From NCBI GenBank assembly GCA_964430745.1, contig CAYSHI010000030.1, positions 1 through 17,367 on the forward strand: a DNA stretch of 17,367 bases, in the 5' to 3' direction. This document shows, piece after piece, positions 7,966-14,916 of the stretch. Numbering within the stretch: the first letter of the stretch is position 1; the number at the start of each line of letters is the position of its first letter. The notes below the pieces were generated by a model. That model made no database searches and was not told the DNA's origin. It saw only the letters and a list, made by a program, of their open reading frames with translations. Position numbers and translations under genes: made by a program. This stretch comes from CBDCGW01 sp964430745 (GTDB lineage: Bacteria; Acidobacteriota; UBA890).

Positions 7966-8484
7966 TCAACGTATCTTTGTTGAGCGGGTTTCAGGCTCCC
8001 GGGTCAGAACCAGATCCATGTCCCACCGGCATTCGAAGCCCTCCGGGTGAACGTAGTTGTTGGTGCCTTCTCCGTCGGCCAGCTCGTTGTTGTAGACGGT
8101 CAAGCGGATGGCGCTCGACACGTTTCCCCCTTCTTCATCGACATCGACGGAATTGGAAACAACGAATTGGTTCTCTTCCGGATCTATCGTGCCGGTGTAC
8201 GAGCACACGGCGGCGGGCTGGCACCGTGCACCCGACGCGTACCTGAACGTGACCGCGGGTCCTTGCTGGGTCACAGTGGCGGTTCCGGCCATTGCATTGC
8301 CCGCCGGACAACCTCCCGACACCGTCGGTTGGGATGTCGTGAAGTTCCATGTCCCGTTCAGGTCGAGGTTTTCGAAGCGAAGCGGTAGGGGCTTCAGGTC
8401 CTGGGCGAAGGCGGGCGAAGAGAACGACACGAGCACAAGCGTCGTTACGATCGCCGCGGCCATTGCCATCCCGGCATTTCTCAT
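7966..8484 (-). CDS. Small secreted protein of unknown function
   Basis: A 172-residue protein with a clear Sec signal: hydrophobic segment at about 6-22 and an AFA cleavage site before Gln28. The mature part of roughly 145 residues is beta-rich in appearance, opens with LNGTWNFT, and has four cysteines (in SGGCPAG, ARCQPA, VCSYTG and ECRWD) that could form two disulfides after export. The 'nGtW.f' opening followed by alternating strands ('TATVTQQGPAVTFRY', 'SYTGTIDPEENQFVV') resembles small beta-barrel or lipocalin-like extracellular domains, but I do not recognise the family. GGAGG lies four bases before the ATG. It converges with the penicillin acylase gene, 22 bases between stop codons, with no recognisable terminator. 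Confidence 0.75.
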   Translation of the reverse strand: MRNAGMAMAAAIVTTLVLVSFSSPAFAQDLKPLPLRFENLDLNGTWNFTTSQPTVSGGCPAGNAMAGTATVTQQGPAVTFRYASGARCQPAAVCSYTGTIDPEENQFVVSNSVDVDEEGGNVSSAIRLTVYNNELADGEGTNNYVHPEGFECRWDMDLVLTREPETRSTKIR

Positions 8485-8652
8485 GGGGCCTCCGTTTCCC
8501 GGCGTCGCGCCTCGGCGCGGCGCGCGGGCGGCGTGCGCGGTTCGCGCCTCAGCCAGGCCGCCGGCCCCGGGCTCTGATCTCCCGCGCGGCCGAGAGTGCG
8601 CCTCAGCAATGGCGACGATCCGCGCCAGGAAACTCGGATCGCAGACTCCGAA

Positions 8653-8670
8653 TTCAAACTCAGTTCAAAC
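8653..8670. promoter_or_regulatory. Direct heptamer repeat TTCAAAC-N4-TTCAAAC between divergent genes
   Basis: TTCAAAC occurs at 8653-8659 and again at 8664-8670, an 11-bp period (one helical turn). It is an AT-rich island in the very GC-rich 272-base divergent region between the small secreted protein gene and the 156-residue gene. Heptamers spaced by four bases are the geometry of OmpR/PhoB-family binding sites, but no known consensus is matched. Confidence 0.3.
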
Positions 8671-8756
8671 GCGAGGACGGAACAACGGGGTCCGGGAAAG
8701 GGAGACCAGCGGTCTGTGACTTCCGTCGCGGCGCAAGATGAGCGACGATCGTCACC

Positions 8757-9227
8757 ATGGGATCGATCTCGCAGGTATTGGTTGGACTCAGCCGCATCGG
8801 GCTCCTGGGCCTGGATCAGGCGATCAGGAAGGCCGACGCATCCGGCCTCGAGGAGCGCGAGCACATCGTCTCGCTCATGATGGAAACGCTCGCCGAGAGC
8901 AACTACATCTCCGCCGATTCGACCGACGCTTACCGTCGATCGCTGTGGCGTGAGTACCTCCGCCACCATGGTGAGGACATCCGTCATCTCTATTCCGAGA
9001 TCGAGATGGTGGTTCGCGCGCGGTCGGGGTCGGAGCGCGACCGCTTCATCGACACCCTGGCGGACGTCTTCGCCAAGCACGAGTTGAAGCCCGTCATCGC
9101 CCTCGAGCCGCCGGACGAGCAAGGCCCGAACCCGCAGCTCTGGATCGGCGACGATATCGTTGCCGCCGGCATTACCGACCCACAACGAATCGCCCAGCGC
9201 GTGGGACGGCAGATCAGCCACTGGTGA
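8757..9227 (+). CDS. Unrecognised 156-residue cytosolic protein
   Basis: I do not recognise this family. The protein has no signal peptide, no convincing membrane segment and no cysteine. Residues 1-75 look helical and carry conserved-looking pieces such as 'LMMETLAESNYIS' and 'SLWREYLRHHGEDI'. Residues about 80-156 alternate strand and helix: 'IEMVVRA', 'FIDTLADVFAKHELKPVIALEPP', 'NPQLWIGDDIVAAGI' and a final helix 'PQRIAQRVGRQI'. This order (strand, helix, strand, then a strand pair reading 'p-lwigd-ivaag' and a helix) is reminiscent of a thioredoxin-like fold without its active-site cysteines, but that is a guess. Coding is supported by its balanced composition and by the lack of a competing long frame. 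The ATG is the only one available downstream of an in-frame stop at 8739; no clear ribosome binding site precedes it. It converges with the glycosyltransferase operon 40 bases away. Confidence 0.65.
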   Translation: MGSISQVLVGLSRIGLLGLDQAIRKADASGLEEREHIVSLMMETLAESNYISADSTDAYRRSLWREYLRHHGEDIRHLYSEIEMVVRARSGSERDRFIDTLADVFAKHELKPVIALEPPDEQGPNPQLWIGDDIVAAGITDPQRIAQRVGRQISHW

Positions 9228-9267
9228 CCGGGCTGAAAGGGCTAGCGGGGCGCGTGCCGCCTCCGGA

Positions 9268-11019
9268 TCAACGACGGGTGGCGGGACCGCCATCAGCGAG
9301 CGGGGCCGCCGGCGTCCACAGAGCCGTGCCGTTCGCCAGTTCGATGGGTGTGTACCCGTGGGCCGTCGCGAAGGCAATGAACGGCGCCTCGGCGTCCGGC
9401 TCGTAGCCGACCAACACTGCCGCCGGCGGGACCGCCTCCAACAACCGCGGTAGCTCATCCTCCGAGATGATGCCGACGGCGCTTCGCGTCGATTCGTCGA
9501 CGAGCGACGCGGTGCGCCAAACGAACGGGCTGGTGACGAGCTGAGGGTAGATCGCGCCGCCGCCCTCGAGCGGATAGAGCGGTGCGAGTGTCAGCACCGG
9601 CCCCGGACCGGTCCGCTGTGCGATATCGACGCCCATCCGGTGGCTGACGACGGTGAACCATTCTGTGGGCCGCGCGAGCGACCGTGCCTCGCGGAAACCG
9701 GAGAGCCCGAAAACGACGGTTACCAAGACCATGGCACCGAAATAGGTCAACGCCCCGCCCCGAGCAACGGAGCCGAAGAAGGCCAGCGGTCGACGTTGCG
9801 CTGCGGCCGCGTTCGCCGGGTCGGCGGCGAGAGCGCGCCCACGCATCGGTTCAGCTTCCGCGAAACGCCCGGCGAAGCCGTACATCACCCCCACGACCAT
9901 GAATGGCACCAATGCGTAGTAGTAGTGCGCCCAAGATGGCGTGGGTGCGACTGCCCCGAGGAGCAAGAAAGGCAGCGACAGGAGCACGAGTTGCACGGCC
10001 GAGAAGCCTCCCGTGAACGAGAGACTGTGCTCGACTGAGAGCCCTCGGCCGGTCGGGCGCCCCTCGCCGGTGTCCCCGTCGGCAACGAGATCGTGCGCGT
10101 CAACGGCTCTCCCGCGTGCGCGCCGGTGCGCCCACCACAGACAGGCGAGCGCCAACGCCAGAAGAATCGTGCCCGGCTTGCCGAGAGCGACTTCGAAGAA
10201 GAACCAGACCTTGCCCGCGACCGTCATTGCGCGCTCGTGTCCGGTCAGTTGCCGGTAGGCGGTGTTCACCGCGGGGTATTGCAGGTTGCCGAAAACGAAC
10301 CCGGCCGGTGCTCGGGCGAACGAATACGCCATGGGCGAAAGGGTTACTGCAATCCCGGCCGCGAACCCGGCAAGCGGTGCGGCGTGGCGTTGCCGCCACG
10401 CGTCGGCGAGCACGATCAGGCCAACCCCGGCGGCGAGCGGCAGAAAGGTCAGTCGCACGCCGGCGGCGATTCCGAGCAACGCGCCGCTGGCGAATAGCGC
10501 CACGACCCGCGATAAGGGGCGGTGCACTTGCCGATGATCGGTGGACACGCACGCAACCAGTAGCAGGAACCCGGCGAGCGCCGGCAAGAGGCCCGCGTCG
10601 TGGTTCCACGCGCGGCCGCTGGTGTGCTGGGCCAGGGGATTGAAGAGCAACAGCAGGACGCCCCCCGACGCGAACAGCACGCCCTCTCGACGCGGCAGCG
10701 TGCCCCGCACGGCCCTCAGCGCGGCGACAAAGATGAGCGCGTGCGCCGCCCATGCCGCCAGCACGGACAGCAACCGCGACGACAGCAGCAGGTAGTCGGT
10801 GAAACGGAAGACAAGCGCTTGGACGTAGACGAGGTAGGGCGCGTGGAAATAGGGAAAATCGACGTACGGTCGCAGTCCCTCGCGGCTGTACACGGCGGCG
10901 GCGGCGACGAACTGGTGCTCATCATGGTCGAGAGGGCGCGCCATGTTGAGGCCGAACATGAGCGCGAAATCGACGACGAACAGCACCACCACGACAGCCA
11001 GCGGCGCGCGAGAGCTCAT
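9268..11019 (-). CDS. GT-C fold (GT39/ArnT-like) membrane glycosyltransferase, second of the operon
   Basis: A 583-residue polytopic membrane protein. The first periplasmic loop after the first helix carries DHDEHQF with the paired acids Asp33-Glu34, the expected catalytic position of GT-C lipid-carrier-dependent transferases such as PMT and ArnT. About ten hydrophobic segments follow up to about residue 445, then a soluble C-terminal part with 'LVTSPFVWR', 'ISEDELPRLLEAVPPAAVLVGYEP' and a final 'GTALWTP'. It would move a sugar from a polyprenyl phosphate to an acceptor on the periplasmic side. Its ATG (11019-11017) overlaps the TGA of the ArnT-like gene as ATGA, so translation is coupled. 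A longer open frame continues upstream to 12417 but runs over the ArnT-like gene in another frame and is not coding. Donor and acceptor are unknown. Confidence 0.85.
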   Translation of the reverse strand: MSSRAPLAVVVVLFVVDFALMFGLNMARPLDHDEHQFVAAAAVYSREGLRPYVDFPYFHAPYLVYVQALVFRFTDYLLLSSRLLSVLAAWAAHALIFVAALRAVRGTLPRREGVLFASGGVLLLLFNPLAQHTSGRAWNHDAGLLPALAGFLLLVACVSTDHRQVHRPLSRVVALFASGALLGIAAGVRLTFLPLAAGVGLIVLADAWRQRHAAPLAGFAAGIAVTLSPMAYSFARAPAGFVFGNLQYPAVNTAYRQLTGHERAMTVAGKVWFFFEVALGKPGTILLALALACLWWAHRRARGRAVDAHDLVADGDTGEGRPTGRGLSVEHSLSFTGGFSAVQLVLLSLPFLLLGAVAPTPSWAHYYYALVPFMVVGVMYGFAGRFAEAEPMRGRALAADPANAAAAQRRPLAFFGSVARGGALTYFGAMVLVTVVFGLSGFREARSLARPTEWFTVVSHRMGVDIAQRTGPGPVLTLAPLYPLEGGGAIYPQLVTSPFVWRTASLVDESTRSAVGIISEDELPRLLEAVPPAAVLVGYEPDAEAPFIAFATAHGYTPIELANGTALWTPAAPLADGGPATRR

Positions 11020-12692
11020 TGCGCCGGTCGGTTCGAGACGATCAGCGCGCGGCGGCGGTCGGTCTGCGGATCTTCGTCCCACAGATGGCTCAGCCGCACG
11101 AAGAACATCGGGCTCTCTCCGAGCACGTAGATCGGAAAGGGCAGCCCCCTGCGCACTGCCTCGAGGTCGCCCGAGCGCATGAGACAGAACACGCGCTCCG
11201 GCTCCGCGAGCATTACCCGCACCGCGCCGGGAGTGAGCGGCTTTTCCACCGTGGCGCGGGTGTAGAAGACGAAGCTCTGGGCGTCGATGTTGGTGAACGC
11301 GCACACTCGATCGCCCGGCTGCATCTGCTCCACGACGATGGCCGACAGCGAGCGGATCGGCTTGAAAGGCTCGAGGTATCGAGGAACGGTGTCGACCGCG
11401 AGGACCGTGTAGACGACCACGAAGGTGGCCGCGAAGCCGGCGAATACGTGCAAGGGTCGGCCGCGCCACTGCCACACCATCGCCAGCAGCGCGCCGCCGA
11501 TCAGGCCGAGGGGAATCAGGCTGCTCACGCTGACGAACGGCGCCTCGAATACCCGGTACAGGAATGCCCCGGTGAGCGCCGCCGTGATCGCGCACAACAC
11601 CGCGGTGGCCCAGCTTGCTACCGCCATCGCGGTTCGCGGCGCCGCCGAGGATGGCTCTGCCGCCCGCGTGAAGGCCAGGCCGATCAGCAGGGCCGCGGCC
11701 GGGTACGACGGAATGATGTAGTGAGGGAGCTTGCCGCTGGCCAGCGAAAACACGATCTGGATGACGACGAACCAGGTGAGCAACAGCAACACGCCGCGCT
11801 TCGTCTCGGCCTGCAGCGTCTTCCACGAGACCAGCAGGGCGATGACCGCGGCGAGGAAGAACAACGTCCAGGGGGCAATATCGGCAGGCCACACCTTGAA
11901 GAAATAGAAAAAGCCGCGCGTTTCCCCCTGGAACTCCTTCTCCACCACGCGGTCGACCAACTCGCCGAACAGCGCCAGGTCGAGATACTCGCGCCCGTGC
12001 ACGCGCACCATGTAGCCGTACCAGGGAAAGCTGATGAGCGCGAAGAGAGCCGTTCCCGGCAACGCATGCATGCGTTGCAGCCCCCAACGTTGGCCGGAGA
12101 GCAGCAGATAGCCGACCCATACCGGCAGCATCACGAGTGCCACCGGGCCTTTCGTGATCATCGCCAGCCCGAGGCCGGCCCAGGCGAGCAGCGCGAAGCG
12201 ACGAACGCGCGCGTCGTCGGGGCCTTCCATCGTGCGCTGGAAGAAGTACATCGCCGCCAGCAGAAAGAAGAGCAACGGCATGTCGGTGAGACCGTGGCGA
12301 GCGTAGACGACGACGCGAAACATCGTCGCGAACGCCACCGCGCCGATCAGGCCGGCCCCTTGGCCGACAACCCGAATGCCGAGCAGGTAGACCAACAGCA
12401 CGCTGCCGACGCCGCACAGCGCCACCGGCAGGCGCGCGGCCAGCTCGTTGACGCCCAACAGCGCGTAAAAGACGAGCTGCATCCAGTAGAGCATGATGGG
12501 CTTTTCGAACCGCGTTACGTCGTTGAACCAGGGCGTCATGTAGTCGCCCCGGTTCAGCATCTCGCGCGAAGCCTCGGCGAAGCGCGGCTCATCGGGCTCC
12601 CACAAGCTCGGCGAGCCGAGGCCGGCGAGAAAGACCGGAATGCAGATGGCCACGAGAAGCAGCAGCGACCATCGCTGCGGAGGGTCAGGCAT
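11016..12692 (-). CDS. ArnT-like GT-C glycosyltransferase (dolichyl/undecaprenyl-phosphate sugar transferase)
   Basis: A 558-residue protein close to the ArnT/PMT family. After the first helix (residues 9-26) comes SLWEPDEPRFAEASREM with Asp34-Glu35, the catalytic loop-1 signature of ArnT; further family-like features are 'FEKPIMLYWMQ' (62-72), 'ARHGLTDMP' (129-137), 'TKGPVALV' and 'SGKLPHYIIPSYPA' (about 328-341), the last a strong ArnT marker. About 11-12 helices are followed by a soluble C-terminal domain (from about 430) with 'DRVCAFTNIDAQSFVFYTRA'. ArnT enzymes transfer aminoarabinose from undecaprenyl phosphate to lipid A; here no ArnA/ArnB-type sugar-making genes are in view, so the sugar may differ. 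The start ATG overlaps the LAB_N gene by eight bases (ATGCCTGA), and its stop overlaps the next gene by four. Confidence 0.9.
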   Translation of the reverse strand: MPDPPQRWSLLLLVAICIPVFLAGLGSPSLWEPDEPRFAEASREMLNRGDYMTPWFNDVTRFEKPIMLYWMQLVFYALLGVNELAARLPVALCGVGSVLLVYLLGIRVVGQGAGLIGAVAFATMFRVVVYARHGLTDMPLLFFLLAAMYFFQRTMEGPDDARVRRFALLAWAGLGLAMITKGPVALVMLPVWVGYLLLSGQRWGLQRMHALPGTALFALISFPWYGYMVRVHGREYLDLALFGELVDRVVEKEFQGETRGFFYFFKVWPADIAPWTLFFLAAVIALLVSWKTLQAETKRGVLLLLTWFVVIQIVFSLASGKLPHYIIPSYPAAALLIGLAFTRAAEPSSAAPRTAMAVASWATAVLCAITAALTGAFLYRVFEAPFVSVSSLIPLGLIGGALLAMVWQWRGRPLHVFAGFAATFVVVYTVLAVDTVPRYLEPFKPIRSLSAIVVEQMQPGDRVCAFTNIDAQSFVFYTRATVEKPLTPGAVRVMLAEPERVFCLMRSGDLEAVRRGLPFPIYVLGESPMFFVRLSHLWDEDPQTDRRRALIVSNRPAQ

Positions 12693-12945
12693 TCTGCTTC
12701 TTGCGGTGGATGAAGACCAGATTCCGCGTGTAGACCACCGACCCGAATGCCTGGCCGATGATGAACACGGGATCCGCGCGGTAGATGGCGTAGCTGAGCA
12801 GCAGAGCGCTGCCGGCGATGCTGAGGTACCAGAAGCTCACCGGCACGACGCTCTCTCCCTGTCTCTCGGATGCGATCCATTGCACCAAGAAACGCGAGAA
12901 GAACATCGCCTGACCCACGAAGCCCAAAACCAGCCAACCGTTCAT
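12685..12945 (-). CDS. Stand-alone LAB_N (lipid A biosynthesis N-terminal domain) small membrane protein
   Basis: An 86-residue three-helix membrane protein that consists only of the LAB_N domain. Diagnostic positions are 'GFVGQAMFFSRFLVQWIASER' in spaced form (8-28), 'ESVVPVSFWYLSIAGS' (31-46), 'YRADPVFIIGQAFG' (55-68) and 'VYTRNLVFI' (71-79). Helices lie at about 4-24, 36-54 and 58-78. In some bacteria this domain is fused to lipid A enzymes; alone, its biochemistry is not established. The three-helix arrangement with conserved Gln and Pro-Val positions recalls PQ-loop/SemiSWEET half-transporters. Its ATG overlaps the GT2 stop (ATGA, 12942-12945), and its stop overlaps the ArnT-like start, placing it between the enzyme that makes a lipid-linked sugar and the one that uses it. 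Confidence 0.9.
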   Translation of the reverse strand: MNGWLVLGFVGQAMFFSRFLVQWIASERQGESVVPVSFWYLSIAGSALLLSYAIYRADPVFIIGQAFGSVVYTRNLVFIHRKKQNA

Positions 12946-13652
12946 TCTTCGATCTCGTAGTTGATCCTGCGTGACTTCAACCAGCGCACGGCCATGAGGT
13001 CGGCGAGGGTGGCGGGCAGCCGATTCCACACACCGTACTTCGAGGTCCCCGCGCTCCGGGGCCGATGGTCGACGTCGATCTGATGGATGCTCAAGCCCTG
13101 CCACTCGAGGAAAACCGGAATGAACCGGTGCATGCCGTCGAAGCGCGGTAACTCCACCGCGTGCTCCTTGCGGAACACCCGGATCGAGCAGCCCACATCG
13201 GCGATCGAGTCCTTCAAGACCGATTGCCGCACCCGGCGGGCCGTCGTCGACGATGTGCGCCGCAACCAGGAGTCGCGGCGCTTGCGGCGGATGCCGCACA
13301 CGACATCGAACTCGTCGAGGTGGCTCACGAGCCGCGGGATGTCGGCGGGGTTGTTCTGCAGATCGGCATCGAGTGTGATGACGATCTCGCCGCGTGCGGC
13401 GTCGAAGCCGGCGACAAAAGCGGCCGATTGCCCGGCGTTTGCCTTCATGCGCAGCACGCGAAGCGCGGGCCAATCGCCTTTGGCCGCCTCCAGGCGAGCG
13501 GGCGTCCCGTCGGTGCTGCCGTCGTCGACGACGATGATCTCGTAGCCGCCGGGTATTGACTCCATCGCGGGGACGAGCTCTTCGAGCAGCGGGAGGATGT
13601 TTTCCTCCTCATTGTAAGCGGGGATTACCGCCGAAAACCTGGGCGACGTCAT
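12942..13652 (-). CDS. GT2 family polyprenyl-phosphate glycosyltransferase (DPM1-like, soluble)
   Basis: A 236-residue GT-A fold family 2 transferase that opens the operon. Motifs: VIPAYNEEENI (9-19, nucleotide binding), VVDDGSTDGTP (41-51), TLDADLQNNP (93-102, metal-binding DxD) and HRPRSAGTSKYG (196-207, the segment typical of dolichol/undecaprenyl-phosphate mannose, glucose or aminoarabinose synthases). It lacks the C-terminal membrane helices found in ArnC and GtrB, so it is the short DPM1-type enzyme acting at the cytoplasmic face. It would transfer a sugar from a nucleotide to undecaprenyl phosphate for the downstream membrane transferases. I took the ATG at 13652; a TTG at 13664 in frame would add four residues. 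Neither has a visible ribosome binding site. About 180 bases separate it from the RES toxin gene, so the operon promoter should lie there. Confidence 0.9.
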   Translation of the reverse strand: MTSPRFSAVIPAYNEEENILPLLEELVPAMESIPGGYEIIVVDDGSTDGTPARLEAAKGDWPALRVLRMKANAGQSAAFVAGFDAARGEIVITLDADLQNNPADIPRLVSHLDEFDVVCGIRRKRRDSWLRRTSSTTARRVRQSVLKDSIADVGCSIRVFRKEHAVELPRFDGMHRFIPVFLEWQGLSIHQIDVDHRPRSAGTSKYGVWNRLPATLADLMAVRWLKSRRINYEIEE

Positions 13653-13833
13653 GCTGGCGGGCAATGATGCACGTGTGGGGTCTGGTGGGTCGGAGTGCGG
13701 CAGCCGGGCGGGCAGGGCTAGCCGATATCCTGAGTTCGGGGCACGAAGGAATCCTATCGGCGGCGCGGCTTCAAAGACAGTCCGGCCCCGACATCCCGAC
13801 CGTATGGATCACGGCCCTTGCGCGCGCGAGAGC

Positions 13834-14376
13834 TCAGGACCAGTACCAGGCGTCGAACCTCAGCTTCGCCACCTGCGTCGCGCGGCTTCGCGCTGTGGCC
13901 GGAAACCACGCCAGCTCCCGACCCGCTCCGTCGGGCGACTGCGCCGACCGCACACGCACCCCGCGTAACCCCGCGGCCCTGACGGCAGCGCCGATCCTCT
14001 GGCAGGGCTCCCGTGGCACGCTCTTGCCGTCTTCGTCGCGCGGATAGGTCTCCGGCAGCCCGACGGCGGCCACGCCGGCGGGCGAATGAACGTCGCACAC
14101 CCGTTGTTTGCGCGGAAGCGTCGCGCCGACGAGCACCGGGCCGGTGTCGGCGCGAAGGTCCTCCGGCTCGTATGGCCAGTCGGCGATGAAAGCGCGCAGG
14201 TTGAGACGCGCTGTGACCTTGTCCTCGTTGAGGTACAGGGTGGGGAAGCTGCCGGGAGGATTCCAGCGCGCCCCGCGTTCGGCCGCGAACGAGGGATCGA
14301 GAGGGTCGTGCCAGCCGGTGTCGGCGATGCGCCACCATGTCCAGCCGTCCGCCAGCCGCTCCTCGACCAGCGCCAC
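13834..14376 (-). CDS. RES-domain toxin of an Xre-RES type II toxin-antitoxin module
   Basis: A RES-family protein of about 180 residues. RES toxins characterised to date (for example MbcT and ParT) consume or transfer ADP-ribose from NAD+. Family landmarks: Arg16 in WWRIADTGW, Arg37 in GARWNPPGS, Glu51 in YLNEDKV and a C-terminal Ser (144 or 147) in RVRSAQSPDG followed by ELAWFPAT. All three letters of the RES signature are therefore represented. It lies directly downstream of the Xre antitoxin: the GTG at 14376 follows the antitoxin TGA after one base, which suggests coupled translation. A TTG at 14397 would add seven residues and overlap the antitoxin by 20 bases; neither start has a strong ribosome binding site, so the exact N-terminus is uncertain. 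No terminator is evident in the following 180 bases. Confidence 0.88.
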   Translation of the reverse strand: MALVEERLADGWTWWRIADTGWHDPLDPSFAAERGARWNPPGSFPTLYLNEDKVTARLNLRAFIADWPYEPEDLRADTGPVLVGATLPRKQRVCDVHSPAGVAAVGLPETYPRDEDGKSVPREPCQRIGAAVRAAGLRGVRVRSAQSPDGAGRELAWFPATARSRATQVAKLRFDAWYWS

Positions 14377-14377
14377 G

Positions 14378-14839
14378 TCAGGTCTGAGCCCGCTCAAACG
14401 CGAACATGTCGCGACACGTGGCGAGGATCACCTGCGTCTGGCCTTTGGCGAGGAGGTCGAGCAGCGAACGGTTTCGCATCCGCGCAATCGGCCGACGCAC
14501 GACGGCGGGAATGCGGTCGCGCTTCAGGTAGTGCACCAGTAGATCGGTCGCCGCCGCGAGATCGGCGGCGGCTTCCGCTCGCTCCACCGGCAGGCCGGCG
14601 TCGATCCATTTGCTCACCGCCTGCCGGCTGACGCCGAACATGCGGGCCGCTTCCGACTGGCTCAGTCCCCATACCGCCAACGTACGTGCCAGCGACTGCC
14701 CGGCGCGGTAGCGGTCGAGGTGCTCGGAGAACTCATCGAGCCATCCGCGGCGTTGCGCGCGCGCGGTGGCTACGAGCGATGCCGCTTCGCGTGGGTCGAG
14801 ATCGACGATGTCGTTCAGCTGCCTTGCGGGATGGCCCAT
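14378..14839 (-). CDS. Xre-type antitoxin with helix-turn-helix and toxin-binding C-terminus
   Basis: A 153-residue partner of the RES toxin. A helix-turn-helix spans about 59-80 (LSQSEAARMFGVSRQAVSKW), giving DNA binding and likely autorepression. The C-terminal half (about 95-150, 'RRPIARMRNRSLLDLLAKG' then 'ILATCRDMF') resembles the DUF2384/MbcA-type domain that plugs the RES active site in known complexes. The ATG at 14839 has AAGGAG (14846-14851 on the complementary strand) at a normal distance. Gene order is antitoxin first, as usual. The promoter and its overlapping 17-bp repeat lie immediately upstream, consistent with self-regulation. An alternative reading as a free-standing regulator is made unlikely by the adjoining RES gene. 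Confidence 0.88.
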   Translation of the reverse strand: MGHPARQLNDIVDLDPREAASLVATARAQRRGWLDEFSEHLDRYRAGQSLARTLAVWGLSQSEAARMFGVSRQAVSKWIDAGLPVERAEAAADLAAATDLLVHYLKRDRIPAVVRRPIARMRNRSLLDLLAKGQTQVILATCRDMFAFERAQT

Positions 14840-14854
14840 TGCACTCTCCTTGAC

Positions 14855-14887
14855 CGCAACCTTATGTCAATCGCAACCAAGTGTCAA
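14855..14887 (-). promoter_or_regulatory. Promoter and 17-bp-period direct repeat (candidate operator) of the Xre-RES module
   Basis: On the minus strand TTGACA-N3-GGTTGCG occurs twice, at 14887-14872 and 14870-14855, with identical 6- and 7-base blocks and a 17-base period. The first TTGACA (14887-14882) is a perfect -35 element and, 17 bases on, TAAGGT (14864-14859) can serve as -10. A protein bound to the repeats would cover the promoter. The predicted leader is short, with AAGGAG just inside it. Confidence 0.6.
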
Positions 14888-14916
14888 CTAGCGTGGACGG
14901 TGCGATCGGCCGGGGC

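Noticed and set aside
11020..12417. A long open frame continuing upstream from the second GT-C gene (9268) to 12417 on the minus strand, as if one 1049-residue protein
   Set aside because: The part above 11019 is Arg/Gly/Ala-rich and overlaps the clearly recognisable ArnT-like gene in another frame; the ATGA overlap at 11016-11019 marks the true start.
11019..12713. A 564-codon plus-strand frame antisense to the ArnT-like gene
   Set aside because: Composition is rich in Arg, Glu, His and Gln with no hydrophobic core, typical of the complement of GC-rich membrane-protein genes.
13665..13833. A promoter (TAGGAT-like -10) for the glycosyltransferase operon
   Set aside because: No acceptable -35 at 16-18 bases could be paired with it, so it is not listed although a promoter is expected here.
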